Part shown: one piece after another, positions 51,166 through 60,405 of the stretch
Layout of the letters: each line of letters begins with the position of its first letter
How positions within the stretch are numbered: the first letter of the stretch is position 1
NCBI RefSeq assembly: GCF_016734815.1
Contig: NZ_JAERQF010000012.1
Location: forward strand, 62,001-126,000
DNA: 64,000 nucleotides
Source: Hymenobacter rubidus
GTDB taxonomy: Bacteria; Bacteroidota; Bacteroidia; Cytophagales; Hymenobacteraceae
Reading direction: 5' to 3'
The notes under the pieces: generated by a model
Databases searched by the model: none
Told to the model about the DNA's origin: nothing
What the model saw: the letters and a program-made list of their open reading frames with translations, nothing else
Program-made: the position numbers and the translations under genes

Positions 51166-52983
51166 ATGACCACTACAGTATTTTTTGGGTTAGGCCAGCT
51201 GTATCAGCGGCTGGTGCTTGGACTTGGCCTGCTACTGGTAGTACATGGCACTATCCAGGCTCAATGTGGGCTAGGCGTGAGCATAAGCCCCGCTGGTACT
51301 GTGAGCCTGCCGGCTAGCGGCTCCCTCACGCTCACGGCGGCGGCCAACACCCCCGGCTTCAACGTCGGGGGCCAGGGCTGTGGCACGGGCACCATTCGGT
51401 CCATCGTGCCATTGCCCGATTGCAAGGCATTCGTACTTGGAGCTTTTTTACGCTACAACAATGACCCGGCTACGCCCCTTGGGATGATTCGCATAAATGC
51501 CGATGGGCTGCGCGATGTTAGTTTTAATGCAGGTGGCACAGGTTTCAGCGGCGGCCTCAGCGGTAGCGGCACCGTGCATGCAGTAGTGGTGCAGCCCGAT
51601 GGTAAAATTCTGGTCGGTGGAGAATTCACCACTTACAACGGCCTGCCGGTATCGCGGGGCTTGGTGCGACTGAATCCAAACGGCAGCCTCGACCCCAGCT
51701 TCAACGCTGGGGGCACGGGTTTCGGTGGCACCAATACCAGCACCGTATATTCGCTGGCCGTGCTGCCCAATGGCAGCATTCTGGCCGGCAGCACGGCCAC
51801 TTCCTACAATGGCGACACAGATGCACCCGATTTACTGGTACGCCTCTTTCCCGATGGCAGCCTCGACCCCAGCTTCAACGTAGGGGGCGATGGTTTTTAT
51901 CCCGCGTACGGCGTCATCAGCAACTTGCTCGTGCTGCCCAGCGGCAAAATTCTGGCCGGCGGCGAATTTTCGGCTTACAACCTCACAAGTTATAGCCCCC
52001 GTTTTCTGCAGCGCCTGCGCCTGATGCGCCTCGAGGCCGATGGCAGCCCGGATGCCACCTTCATGCCTCAGCCGCCGGGCCAGGTGTCGGGCTTTAACGT
52101 GAATGTGCGCGGCCTCACCCTGCTGGCCGATGGTAGCATCACGGTTTGTAGCTCTTCCACTACGCTTAGTGGAAGCGCCATTCCGTTTGGCTTGGTCAAG
52201 CTGACCCCCAATGGCGTGCTCGACCCCACCTTTAACACGGCCGGCGCCAACTTCGATAGCTTTGCGTCCCAAGTAATAGAGCAACCCGGGGGCAAGCTGC
52301 TCGTGGGGGGGAACATGACCACCTACCAGGGCGTACCCGTTTCGCGCTACCTGCTGCGTCTTAACCCCAACGGCACTGTAGATACGAGCTTTAACTCGGG
52401 CGGAACCGGCTTCGACCAATACGTGGGGGCCATTGCCGTGCAAGCCGATGGCCGCATCATCGTGGGAGGTAATTTAGGCTCCTACAATGGGGTGCAGGTC
52501 CCGCCCACGCTGTTTCGCCTCAACGCCGATGCCAGCCCCAATGCCACCAGCCAACCCGTGCCAGGGGCCACCTACCGTTGGAATACTGGCGCGACCACAC
52601 CCAACCTCACCGTCGCTACGCCCGGTACCTACTCGGTTGCCGTCACTGCTGGCGGAAACACTGTTCAATCAAGCAATGTGACCGTACCGGCTGCCGTGAT
52701 GGCTACTCGTCAGAACAGCCTCCTGCCAACAGCCACGACGCTTTTTCCCAATCCGGCCAGTCATGCTACCACTTTGCTTTTGCCTGCTGGCCCTGGTGCT
52801 CCCCGCATAGAAATAGCCTTATACAATGCCCTGGGCCAATGCCTGCGTACGTATGCGCCACGCCCGCTGCCCGCCACTGGTCTGAAAACCGATTTGGATA
52901 TTAGCAACTTAGCCAGCGGGCTGTATTCGCTTCGCCTAACAGTCGAAGGCTGCTCTATTCACCGGCCGCTGCTTGTGGATTGA
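51166..52983 (+). CDS. Delta-60 repeat protein with T9SS type A sorting domain
   Basis: A 605-aa secreted protein. Signal peptide about residues 1-34 (LVLGLGLLLVVHGTIQAQ). Residues about 75-450 contain seven or eight delta-60 type repeats, each with 'LDPSFNAGGTGF' and 'VVQPDGKILVGGEFTTYNG' elements (for example SLDPSFNAGGTGFGG, GVLDPTFNTAGANFD, TVDTSFNSGGTGFD), expected to fold as a beta-propeller. A short Ig-like stretch follows (YRWNTGATTPNLTVATPGTY). The C-terminal LFPNPASHATTLLLPAGP ... LASGLYSLRLTVEG is a type A sorting domain. It lies between the truncated and the full MoxR gene copies. Confidence 0.92.
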   Translation: MTTTVFFGLGQLYQRLVLGLGLLLVVHGTIQAQCGLGVSISPAGTVSLPASGSLTLTAAANTPGFNVGGQGCGTGTIRSIVPLPDCKAFVLGAFLRYNNDPATPLGMIRINADGLRDVSFNAGGTGFSGGLSGSGTVHAVVVQPDGKILVGGEFTTYNGLPVSRGLVRLNPNGSLDPSFNAGGTGFGGTNTSTVYSLAVLPNGSILAGSTATSYNGDTDAPDLLVRLFPDGSLDPSFNVGGDGFYPAYGVISNLLVLPSGKILAGGEFSAYNLTSYSPRFLQRLRLMRLEADGSPDATFMPQPPGQVSGFNVNVRGLTLLADGSITVCSSSTTLSGSAIPFGLVKLTPNGVLDPTFNTAGANFDSFASQVIEQPGGKLLVGGNMTTYQGVPVSRYLLRLNPNGTVDTSFNSGGTGFDQYVGAIAVQADGRIIVGGNLGSYNGVQVPPTLFRLNADASPNATSQPVPGATYRWNTGATTPNLTVATPGTYSVAVTAGGNTVQSSNVTVPAAVMATRQNSLLPTATTLFPNPASHATTLLLPAGPGAPRIEIALYNALGQCLRTYAPRPLPATGLKTDLDISNLASGLYSLRLTVEGCSIHRPLLVD

Positions 52984-53003
52984 TGTTCAACCGGGCTGTA
53001 ATT

Positions 53004-53042
53004 AAAAAAGCCCCGCGCACCAATCGGTACGCGGGGCTTTTT
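53004..53042. terminator. Terminator between the delta-60 gene and the convergent MoxR gene
   Basis: AAAAAAGCCCCGCG / CGCGGGGCTTTTTT-like stem, useful in both directions. Confidence 0.85.
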
Positions 53043-53060
53043 CAACACTCCTTCCGCCGA

Positions 53061-54608
53061 CTACCGCCGACGGCGTGGCTTCTCGTCCTCATCCTCGTCG
53101 TCGTCATCCTCGCCGAAGCTGGGCATGGTGAACATCGAAGAAAGCAAGTCCTTGAACTGGGCACCGGCCGTGAGGCGGTTGCGCGAAATCAGGCTGTGCT
53201 CGGCCAGGCCGTGGAGCAGGAATTCCATCAGGAAGTAGGTGTGCTCGGGCGTTTCGTTGGGGTGCAGCTCGGTCACGATGTCGCGCAGGCCGGGCACGTT
53301 GTCGAGGGCCTTGCGGTAGTCCTCGGTGCTGGCGTCATGCAGCAGGTCCAGCGTGTTGCCGTTGCCGAACCACTCCTGCACCGTTTTGTAGGGCGAGACG
53401 CGGTTTTTGAGCTTTTTGCTCTTGTCGGGGTCGGGGAAATAGTTCAGGAACAGCGTGCGAATGGCTTTGCCCATCAGCTTCTCGGCCACAATGCCGGCGC
53501 CCTCCTGCTCGCCTTCGTACACCAGCTCTACCTTGCCCGTCACGGCGGGCACGGCCGAGATGAAGTCGCCCAGGCGCACGTAGGTGTTGCTTTCGCCATT
53601 CACCAGGGCCCGGCGCTCAGCCCCGGCAATTACCTGCTCGTAGGCCGAGATGGTGAGGCGGGCCGACACGCCCGACTTGGCGTCCACAAACTCGGAGCCG
53701 CGCGCCTCCACGGCCACCTGCTCCACCAGGTCGTGGATGATTTCGTTGCTCGTCACCATGCCCTTCTGCTCGTCTTTGATGCGGGCTTCCTGCTTGGTGA
53801 TGCGCTTGCCGATTTCAATCGACTTCGGATAGTGCGTAATAATCTGGGCGTCAATCCGGTCCTTGAGCGGCGTCACGATTGAGCCACGGTTGGTGTAATC
53901 CTCGGGGTTGGCGGTGAAAACGAACTGGATATCGAGCGGCAGCCGCACCTTGAAACCGCGAATCTGGATATCGCCCTCCTGCAGGATGTTGAACAGCGAC
54001 ACCTGGATGCGCGCCTGCAAATCGGGCAGCTCGTTAATCACGAAAATGCCCCGGTGTGCCCGCGGAATCAGGCCGAAGTGAATCACCCGCTCGTCGCTGT
54101 AGGGCAGTTTTAGGGTAGCGGCCTTGATGGGGTCAGCGTCGCCGATGAGGTCGGCCACCGATACGTCGGGCGTGGCCAGCTTCTCGGTGTAGCGCTCGTC
54201 GCGGTGCACCCAGGCCACGGGCGTGTTGTCGCCGTGCTCGGCAATGAGGTTTTTGGCGAATACCGACAGCGGCTGCAGCGGGTCGTCGTTCAGCTCCGAG
54301 CCGGCCACCACGGGCATGTAGTCATCAAGCAGGTTGATGAGCAGGCGCGCAATGCGGGTTTTGGCCTGCCCGCGCAGGCCCAGCAGGTTGATGTGGTGCC
54401 CGGCCAGAATGGCACGCTGCAGCTCCGGAATCACGGTTTCGTCGTAGCCGAAGATGCCGGGAAACACGTCTTCCTTCACGCGGAGCTTGCGGATGAGGTT
54501 TTCCCGCAATTCGGCTTTCACCGAGCGGGATTTGTAGGCCGACTTTTTCAGCTGACCCAGGGTGGTGATGTGTGCGAAATGGTTGGTTGGAAGCTGGTCG
54601 TTGGCCAT
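53061..54608 (-). CDS. MoxR/Mg-chelatase-type AAA+ ATPase
   Basis: A 515-aa cytoplasmic ATPase of the MoxR/ChlI style. Walker A is GLRGQAKTRIARLL near residue 78, Walker B is GIFVINELPDLQARIQVSLF near 192 (Asn-Glu in place of Asp-Glu), and sensor-like motifs are VFTANPEDYTNRG and LKDRIDAQI. The C-terminal end is very acidic then basic (GEDDDDEDEDEKPRRRR). A VWA-domain protein is encoded immediately upstream on the same strand, the usual partner for MoxR ATPases, which act as chaperones for complex assembly or metal insertion. The 3' end was copied at 50537-50970. Confidence 0.9.
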   Translation of the reverse strand: MANDQLPTNHFAHITTLGQLKKSAYKSRSVKAELRENLIRKLRVKEDVFPGIFGYDETVIPELQRAILAGHHINLLGLRGQAKTRIARLLINLLDDYMPVVAGSELNDDPLQPLSVFAKNLIAEHGDNTPVAWVHRDERYTEKLATPDVSVADLIGDADPIKAATLKLPYSDERVIHFGLIPRAHRGIFVINELPDLQARIQVSLFNILQEGDIQIRGFKVRLPLDIQFVFTANPEDYTNRGSIVTPLKDRIDAQIITHYPKSIEIGKRITKQEARIKDEQKGMVTSNEIIHDLVEQVAVEARGSEFVDAKSGVSARLTISAYEQVIAGAERRALVNGESNTYVRLGDFISAVPAVTGKVELVYEGEQEGAGIVAEKLMGKAIRTLFLNYFPDPDKSKKLKNRVSPYKTVQEWFGNGNTLDLLHDASTEDYRKALDNVPGLRDIVTELHPNETPEHTYFLMEFLLHGLAEHSLISRNRLTAGAQFKDLLSSMFTMPSFGEDDDDEDEDEKPRRRR

Positions 54609-54621
54609 GAAGGGAAATTAA

Positions 54622-54727
54622 TTGTCATCCTGAGCAGCGCGAAGGACCTTATCACGTCCGCGCTGATTGCATTAAGTGAACTGAAAAAGGCAGCCGTGAT
54701 AAGATGCTTCCTTCGTCAGCATGACAG
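54622..54727. repeat. Type B palindrome between MoxR and VWA genes
   Basis: TGTCATCCTGAGCAGCGCGA then AGGACCTTATCACG and an imperfect reverse complement ending CGTCAGCATGACA. It separates the two genes of an operon. Confidence 0.8.
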
Positions 54728-54731
54728 ACTG

Positions 54732-55838
54732 TTACAGCGTCTTGCGCCGGTTTTTTTTGTAGTCCTCGAACACGAGGTGCCCCAGCCCTTTCAGGCCCGA
54801 ATAGTAGGCCTTTCCCTGGTTTACCTCCGTGAATTCCTCCACGAATTTCTGCAAATACGGGTCGGAGGTAATCATGAACGTGGTGATGGGAATTTTGACG
54901 CGGCGCGCGGCGGCGGCCAGGTTCAGCGTCTTGTTCACCACCTTGCGGTCGAGGCCAAAGCTGTTTTTGTAATAGCCGTTGCCCTCTTTCAGGCAGGTGG
55001 GCTTGCCGTCGGTAATCATGAAAATCTGCTTGTTGGGCGTTTTGCGCTTGCGGAGCAGGTCCATGGCCAGCTCCAGGCCGGCCACGGTGTTGGTGTGGTA
55101 GGGGCCCACCTGCAGGTAGGGCAAGTCCTTCACCTCAATCTGCCAGGCGTCGTTGCCGAACACGATGACGTCGAGAAAATCCTTGGGGTATTTCTGCTTC
55201 ACCAGCTCGGCCAGGGCCATGGCCACTTTCTTGGCCGGCGTGATGCGGTCCTCGCCGTAGAGTATCATCGAGTGCGAGATGTCAATCATCAGCACGGTGC
55301 TGGTTTGGCTCTTGTGCTCGTTTTCGCGCACTTCGAGGTCGCCTTCGGTCAGCATGAAGTCGTCGCCCTCCATGCCGTGGTTGAGCTGGGCGTTGCGGAT
55401 GGACTCCGACATCTGAATAGATTCCAGCGAATCGCCGAAGCGAAACTCGCGCAGGTCAGTGCTCTGCTCGTCGCCCTGCCCGGTGTGGGGCGTGCGGTGG
55501 TTGCCGGTGCTGCTCTTTTTTAGCTTCCCGAAAATCTCCTCTAAGGCACTCTTGCGAATGCCCTGCTCGGTTTTGGGCGTAATCTTAAATTCGCCCTTTT
55601 CCTGCTCATTCTCATCGATGTAGCCTTTTTTCTTCAGGTCATCGATGAAGTTGCCCATGCCGTAGTTGTCGTCGGTGAGGCCATACTGCTTGTCGAGCTC
55701 ATTGAGCCACTGCAGGGCCTCGCCCACATCGCCGCTGGTGATGGTGACAAGCTGCATAAACAGCTTAAATAACGACTCGAAGCCCTTCTCGGGTTGGTCT
55801 TCGGGCACAAAATCGCGGAAGCGGAAGCCAACGGCCAT
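54732..55838 (-). CDS. VWA domain protein, partner of the MoxR ATPase
   Basis: A 368-aa cytoplasmic protein. The C-terminal half is a von Willebrand factor A domain with the metal site motif MIDISHSMILYG (DxSxS), a Thr in HTNTVAGLEL and the second Asp in FMITDGKPTC. The N-terminal half is helical and charged (FEKLFMQLVTITSGDVGEAL region, then KKKGYIDENEQEKGEFKITP). In MoxR-VWA pairs the ATPase remodels or loads the VWA protein and its metal-binding partner. ATG at 55838. The next gene downstream is the MoxR ATPase, 123 bp later, with a type B repeat in the gap. Confidence 0.93.
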   Translation of the reverse strand: MAVGFRFRDFVPEDQPEKGFESLFKLFMQLVTITSGDVGEALQWLNELDKQYGLTDDNYGMGNFIDDLKKKGYIDENEQEKGEFKITPKTEQGIRKSALEEIFGKLKKSSTGNHRTPHTGQGDEQSTDLREFRFGDSLESIQMSESIRNAQLNHGMEGDDFMLTEGDLEVRENEHKSQTSTVLMIDISHSMILYGEDRITPAKKVAMALAELVKQKYPKDFLDVIVFGNDAWQIEVKDLPYLQVGPYHTNTVAGLELAMDLLRKRKTPNKQIFMITDGKPTCLKEGNGYYKNSFGLDRKVVNKTLNLAAAARRVKIPITTFMITSDPYLQKFVEEFTEVNQGKAYYSGLKGLGHLVFEDYKKNRRKTL

Positions 55839-55905
55839 ATAATTTCTCTTTCAGGATAGGCTTAGAAAACAAGCGCAGTACGGGCAATGTTCAATTGGCT
55901 CATCT

Positions 55906-55980
55906 GTCATTCCGAGCAGAGCGAGGAATCTGAGGTGTAATAACCGCATTCTCCAGATTCTTCGCTCTGTTCGGAATGAC
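55906..55980. repeat. Type C palindrome (GTCATTCCGAGC family)
   Basis: GTCATTCCGAGCAGAGCGAG then GAATCTG on the left, AGATTCTTCGCTCTGTTCGG then AATGAC on the right. Related in plan to types A and B but with different core bases. Confidence 0.8.
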
Positions 55981-56001
55981 ATTTCCACTCCCAACCCACC
56001 C

Positions 56002-56283
56002 ATGAAAGCCATCTGGAACAACACCGTCGTAGCCGAAAGCAACGATACCATTGTCGTCGAAAACAACCACTATTTTCCCGCCGATTCCATCAAAAAAGAG
56101 TTTTTTGAAGACAGCATCGCCCAGACTTCCTGCCCCTGGAAAGGCCGCGCCAGCTACTATTCGCTGAACGTGAACGGCGATAAAAACAAAGACGCCGCCT
56201 GGTACTACCCTGAACCGAAGGATGCGGCCAAGGAAATAAAAGGCCGCGTAGCCTTTTGGAAAGGCGTGAAGGTGGAGAAGTAA
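56002..56283 (+). CDS. DUF427 domain protein
   Basis: A 93-aa soluble protein, MKAIWNNTVVAESNDTIVVE. The DUF427 motifs are clear: NHYFPADSIKKEFF, CPWKGRASYYSLNVNG, AAWYYPEPKDAAKEIKGRVA and FWKGVKV. Full length for the family. DUF427 proteins are small beta-rich proteins of unknown biochemical function, widely spread as single genes. The start is ATG at 56002. It is divergent from the VWA gene with a type C palindrome between them and is followed by a type A palindrome. Confidence 0.93.
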   Translation: MKAIWNNTVVAESNDTIVVENNHYFPADSIKKEFFEDSIAQTSCPWKGRASYYSLNVNGDKNKDAAWYYPEPKDAAKEIKGRVAFWKGVKVEK

Positions 56284-56313
56284 AAGCGCTACTCCTGCTA
56301 TAACTGTCCAAAG

Positions 56314-56410
56314 ACCGTCCGGCTGAGCGCAGTCGAAGCATCTCTACCACATCGCCAGGACCGTTGCAACAAAGCGGTAGAGATGCTTCGGCTGCGCTCA
56401 GCATGACGTT
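56314..56410. repeat. Type A palindrome, copy A7
   Basis: ACCGTCCGGCTGAGCGCAGT then CGAAGCATCTCTACC on the left; GGTAGAGATGCTTCGGCTGC then GCTCAGCATGACGT on the right. Lies between the DUF427 and ada-like genes. Confidence 0.9.
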
Positions 56411-56505
56411 CTTTTTTTCGATGAGCCTACTCAAACTGCGCAAGAATCGGGTTTCGCTCCTTGCTGTTCAACGCGAAATTTGTAGTCAATCAGCGAATCA
56501 TTCCC

Positions 56506-57345
56506 ATGACTGACTATGAGCGCATCGCCGCAGCGCTGGCTTACGCCGGAGCCCATTTTCACACGCAGCCCAGCCTGGAGGAGCTGGCGGCCCAGGCGCA
56601 CTGGAGCCCGTTTCACTTCCAGCGCAAGTTTCAGGAGTGGGCCGGCGTTTCGCCCAAGAAATTTCTGCAATTCCTGAGCCTGGAGCACGCCAAGCGGATG
56701 CTTCGCCAGGCTGCCTCCCTGGCAGAGGCAGCCCACGAAACCGGCTTGTCCGGCACCGGCCGCCTGCACCACCTATTCGTGACGCTGGAAGCCATGACGC
56801 CCGGCGAATACCGCCACGGCGGCGCGGCCCTGACCATTCGCTACAGCTTCGGCGAAAGCTCGTTTGGCCGCTACCTGGTGGCCTCTACGGAAAAGGGCAT
56901 CTGCAAGCTGGCGTTTGCGGAAGACGACGCAGCGGCCTTGAATGAGCTGCGCCTGGAATGGCCCAATGCCACATTTGCCGCAGCCGAAACGGCCAGCCAC
57001 GGGCAGGCAACCCGGTTTTTTACCCGCAATTTTACTCCCCCCGACCGGTTGCACCTGCACCTGAAAGGCACGCCTTTCCAACTCAAAAGCTGGGAGTCGC
57101 TGCTGCGCATTCCGGAAGGCGAGCTGCGGACCTATTCCCAACTCGCCGCCGCTGCCGGGCAAGGTGCCGCCGTGCGAGCCGCCGGCACCGCCACCGGGGC
57201 CAATCCGGTGGCCTACCTCATTCCCTGCCACCGCGTCATTCGGCAAACCGGTGAGCTGGGCCAGTACCGCTGGGGCGCCCCACGCAAAGCGGCGCTGGTG
57301 GGCTGGGAAGCGGCGCGCCCCGAGGCCCTCCCTCACCCTGCGTAA
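56506..57345 (+). CDS. AraC-type HTH fused to methylated-DNA--protein-cysteine methyltransferase
   Basis: A 279-aa bifunctional DNA repair protein. Residues about 1-100 are an AraC-type helix-turn-helix (LEELAAQAHWSPFHFQRKFQ, LRQAASLAEAAHETGLSGTG), residues about 115-275 an O6-alkylguanine-DNA alkyltransferase domain with VAYLIPCHRVIRQTGELGQY, in which C241 of PCHR accepts the alkyl group. It lacks the N-terminal zinc/phosphotriester-sensing domain of E. coli Ada, so induction by the standard Cys-methylation switch is not expected, yet the HTH suggests DNA binding. ATG at 56506. A terminator shared with the convergent desaturase gene follows. Confidence 0.94.
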   Translation: MTDYERIAAALAYAGAHFHTQPSLEELAAQAHWSPFHFQRKFQEWAGVSPKKFLQFLSLEHAKRMLRQAASLAEAAHETGLSGTGRLHHLFVTLEAMTPGEYRHGGAALTIRYSFGESSFGRYLVASTEKGICKLAFAEDDAAALNELRLEWPNATFAAAETASHGQATRFFTRNFTPPDRLHLHLKGTPFQLKSWESLLRIPEGELRTYSQLAAAAGQGAAVRAAGTATGANPVAYLIPCHRVIRQTGELGQYRWGAPRKAALVGWEAARPEALPHPA

Positions 57346-57348
57346 GAG

Positions 57349-57390
57349 CCGAACAGCCAGGCTTTCCTTGCTGAAAGCCTGGCTGTTTGG
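57349..57390. terminator. Bidirectional terminator-like hairpin between convergent genes
   Basis: AACAGCCAGGCTTTC / GAAAGCCTGGCTGTT with loop CTTGCT; long perfect stem. Confidence 0.75.
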
Positions 57391-57409
57391 CAGCAAACCG
57401 ATGCTGGGT

Positions 57410-58390
57410 TTACGAAATCCACTTGAACTTGTACTCCAGCTTGGGCACGGCCATGCGGTCGCTCACGCGGCGCAGGCGGTTGGGCAGGGCCATGATGTAG
57501 TCGCGGGCTTTCTCGGCTTCGCCGGTGAGGTCTTTCAGGTGCTCGATGTCCCAATCGGTGATGAGCGAGTCCAGGATGTCGGTGTAGTCGGCGCTGGTGT
57601 ACACGCCCAGGCGCTGGGCGGCGTCGGTGAAGTGGCCAAAGGTTTTGCCCATTTCCACGCCCATTTCGCGCATGTAGTGGGCCGGCATCACAATCTTCTT
57701 GCGCATCATGTCCTCGAAGGCCAGCATCATTTCCGAGGGGTCGAGCTCGAAAATCTTGGTCACAAAGGCCTTGTACACGCGGGCGTGGCGGGTTTCGTCG
57801 CCGGCAATCATGCCGCAGATTTTGGAGAGCTGGTCGTCGCCGGCTTTGCGGGCCAGCTGGCCCACGCGGCGGTGCGAAATGTTGGTGGCCTGCTCCTGGT
57901 AGCTCGTGTACACGAAGGCGCGGTAGGGGTCGTTGGCCGTGCCCAGGTCGAAGGCATCGTTGATGAGGTACTGGGTGCTCACCTCAAACTCGCGCATGTT
58001 CACCCGGCCCGAGAGGTAGAGGTAGCGGTTCAGCAGGTCGCCGTGGCGGTTTTCTTCGGCCGTCCAGCCCCGAATCCACTCGGCCCAGCCGTTGTTGCGG
58101 TCGCGGTTGATGTTGTCGAGCTCGTGGAACCAGGCTTCGTAGTTGGGGAGGGCCTCTTCGGTGATGGTGTCGCCGATGAGCACGGCCAGCAGGTCGTAGC
58201 TCAGGGTGCTGGCTTTTTCGCGCAGCTCTTTTACTTCGTCAAAAAAAGTATCGCGGCGCGAATCGGGCAGGTAATCGGCCGGCTGCCAGCTGTCTTCCAC
58301 GCTTTTGAGGAAGGTGCTCATGTTCTCTTTCAGGTAGCCCTCCATTTGCTGAAGGACTTCGCCGCGGGTTATCGATATGGAGGTTTGCAT
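57410..58390 (-). CDS. Acyl-ACP desaturase (soluble di-iron family)
   Basis: A 326-aa soluble desaturase of the plant stearoyl-ACP type, which introduces a double bond into a fatty-acyl chain on ACP. The di-iron ligands are in the motifs RGWTAEENRHGDLLNRYLYL (EExxH) and GMIAGDETRHARVYKAFV (DExRHA), with an earlier Glu in PNYEAWFHELDN. Length matches bacterial DesA1/DesA2-like members. ATG at 58390 (MQTSISITRGEVLQQMEGYL) was chosen because an upstream start at 58507 has no family resemblance in its first 39 residues. It will adjust membrane unsaturation, so cold response is a reasonable guess. Confidence 0.93.
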   Translation of the reverse strand: MQTSISITRGEVLQQMEGYLKENMSTFLKSVEDSWQPADYLPDSRRDTFFDEVKELREKASTLSYDLLAVLIGDTITEEALPNYEAWFHELDNINRDRNNGWAEWIRGWTAEENRHGDLLNRYLYLSGRVNMREFEVSTQYLINDAFDLGTANDPYRAFVYTSYQEQATNISHRRVGQLARKAGDDQLSKICGMIAGDETRHARVYKAFVTKIFELDPSEMMLAFEDMMRKKIVMPAHYMREMGVEMGKTFGHFTDAAQRLGVYTSADYTDILDSLITDWDIEHLKDLTGEAEKARDYIMALPNRLRRVSDRMAVPKLEYKFKWIS

Positions 58391-58530
58391 GGGGTGGGGC
58401 GAAAAACGTGAAGGGGTTGTGAAGAAACGCTTTTTGCGCAACAAAGGTCTGGCTGAACCGTAGGGGGCTGGGTATAAGATTATGGCATTATATCCTAAAA
58501 AGGGCAATCAATCCACTTTGCAGACCCGAA

Positions 58531-60228
58531 TCAGTGGCTGGAGCAACCTTGCAGATGGTAGACATGCAGCGTCGAATCGGCGCGAATGGCCGGCTGGCCG
58601 AGCTCGGGTGAGAGCATCAGGCGCGGCCCGTGCAGGCGAAAGCGCCGGCTGAGCCAGTTTGCTGTTTCGGGGGTGAGCACCCAAAGCACCCGTGCTCCTG
58701 GACCATAACCGGGCAGGCGGGCCAGGCGGCGCAGGCACGCCGTCTGGTCGGCCGAGCCGCTGAGGGCACGGCGCAACCGGGACTGGGATGCATCGTGGGC
58801 CGACCAGCCGGTGAGCAACAGGACCGGGCCGGGGGCGGACCGGTAGCTGCGAAAGGGCGAGAGGCTTTTGAGCAAGTCGTTGGTGCCGGCCAGCACGCGA
58901 AGGCGCCCTCGGCCGAGGTGGTCAATCTGGCTCAGCCCCAGCTGATGCTGGTGTTGCTCCCGGCGCAGGACCTGGTGCCGGTGCCAGGTTTTGGCTCCGT
59001 ACAAGCCGATGACCAGCGCGCCAGCGGCCAAGCCCAGGCCCCTTGCCAGCGGCGGCGTCGGAGGAGCTTCTTTCCCGTCACGAGCGCACAGTGCCGCGGC
59101 AGCAGGGACGGAACGGCGCTTTTCCAACCAGAAAATCACGTTGGTCAGGAGCCAAAAATCCAGCAGCGGCAGCGCCAGCCGCGGCGGCAGCTTCAGCAGG
59201 CCCGCCAGCAGGAGCAAGGCGCCGGCAAAGCCCAGCTGCACCAGCCAGAACCACCCCCGAAAGCCTCGCTGCCGGGCCACGACCAGGGCCGTGACCACCA
59301 CGGCCAGCAGCAATGGGAAGTAGTCGCGCACCAGCAACCCGAGCCGCAGGCGCAGCTTGGCCGGCACCTCGTGGCGCAGAAAGTCGGCGGCATCGAAGCG
59401 ATAAGCACGGCGGCACAGGTCGGCGTTGACCACGGTAGAATCGCCGAGCAGCCACATGCCGATGGCGGCCGTGCCCAGGCTGTCGGCGCTTGTGCGCGGC
59501 TGCGGCAGCAGCTGGTTGTAGTCGAGAATGCGGGCGAAGTAGGCATCGCGCTGCTGCGTGCGGGCTTCGGTGGGTGTTAGCTGCCATTGCAAGGCAATGC
59601 TCGCCACCACCAAAACTAGCGCGGCGCCAGCCAATATCGGGGCAGCCCGGCGCCAGCCGCCGGCCAGCAGCCGCGCGGCGGGCACCACGGCACCCGCGCC
59701 CAGCACGGCCAGACTGGGCCGCACCAGCCAGGCCAGGCCCAGCGCCACCAGGCCCAGCACCAGCGCCCCGCGCTGCGCCGGCCGCTGGGCGGCAAAGAGC
59801 ACGCCCGCCCCTGCCAGCAACAGCGCTACCCGCCCGTGGCTAAACCACAGCCAATGCTCGACCCAGGCCAGGCTAAAAAACACGCCCAGGACCACCACCA
59901 GAACGGCTGGCCGCAAAAGGGGCCGCAGCAGCCAGTCCAGCACCGCAAACGTGAGCACCGTGGCACCCAGCAGCAGCCCGCTCAGCAGCAGCCCCAACCA
60001 CGGCACGGCAGGCGCCACTGCGTAGGCAGCTGCCAGCAAGTGTCCATAACCGTGCAGATACAGTGGCAGCGATGGCACGGGCCCCGTTGCCAGCGCCCCC
60101 GAAAACAACCACGCGAGCGTTTGGTCGTCACTGGTTTCAAAGAAACTGCCCAGCACCAGCACCGTGGTCGCGCTTAGCAGCAGCGGCAACAGCACAACGC
60201 GGGTAAATTTGGCAGACAACCAGCTCAT
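58531..60228 (-). CDS. Hypothetical polytopic membrane protein, glycosyltransferase-39-like style
   Basis: A 565-aa inner-membrane protein with about 11-12 hydrophobic segments up to residue 400 and a soluble C-terminal domain of about 150 residues (LGRGRLRVLAGTNDLLKSLS, VLWVLTPETANWLSRRFRLH). The N-terminal loop has FFETSDDQTLAWLFSGAL with an Asp pair after the first helix, a pattern shared with GT-C type glycosyltransferases. I cannot name a family; it recalls the DUF6056 protein at 46627 in plan. It lies between the desaturase and a glycosyltransferase gene on the same strand and may act in envelope glycan synthesis. Confidence 0.65.
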   Translation of the reverse strand: MSWLSAKFTRVVLLPLLLSATTVLVLGSFFETSDDQTLAWLFSGALATGPVPSLPLYLHGYGHLLAAAYAVAPAVPWLGLLLSGLLLGATVLTFAVLDWLLRPLLRPAVLVVVLGVFFSLAWVEHWLWFSHGRVALLLAGAGVLFAAQRPAQRGALVLGLVALGLAWLVRPSLAVLGAGAVVPAARLLAGGWRRAAPILAGAALVLVVASIALQWQLTPTEARTQQRDAYFARILDYNQLLPQPRTSADSLGTAAIGMWLLGDSTVVNADLCRRAYRFDAADFLRHEVPAKLRLRLGLLVRDYFPLLLAVVVTALVVARQRGFRGWFWLVQLGFAGALLLLAGLLKLPPRLALPLLDFWLLTNVIFWLEKRRSVPAAAALCARDGKEAPPTPPLARGLGLAAGALVIGLYGAKTWHRHQVLRREQHQHQLGLSQIDHLGRGRLRVLAGTNDLLKSLSPFRSYRSAPGPVLLLTGWSAHDASQSRLRRALSGSADQTACLRRLARLPGYGPGARVLWVLTPETANWLSRRFRLHGPRLMLSPELGQPAIRADSTLHVYHLQGCSSH

Positions 60229-60311
60229 GGGCGCAAGAACGGCAGTGCCAGGGAGAAGATGGGAGTTAAAAAAGTAAAAGGTAAAAGCGGTGAGTTAAAA
60301 GGGTGTTTTAC

Positions 60312-60385
60312 AGAGCCTGTTTAGAAAGTCAAAAGCCCGGTCATCCTTCGCTGCGCTCAGGATGACTGGACTTTTGACCCATTAC
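60312..60385. mobile_element. Degraded E-type element (E5)
   Basis: Left end GAGCCTGTTTAGAAAGTC is recognisable, with a shortened type B interior (GGTCATCCTTCGCTGCGCTC). The right end is eroded (GACTTTTGACCC) and no duplication can be seen. Confidence 0.6.
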
Positions 60386-60405
60386 TTTTAACTTCCTACA
60401 CGCCC

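Noticed and set aside
53061..55838. MoxR-VWA pair as a novel defence or ternary system
   Set aside because: Both proteins fit well-known MoxR/VWA partners and no third effector gene adjoins them.
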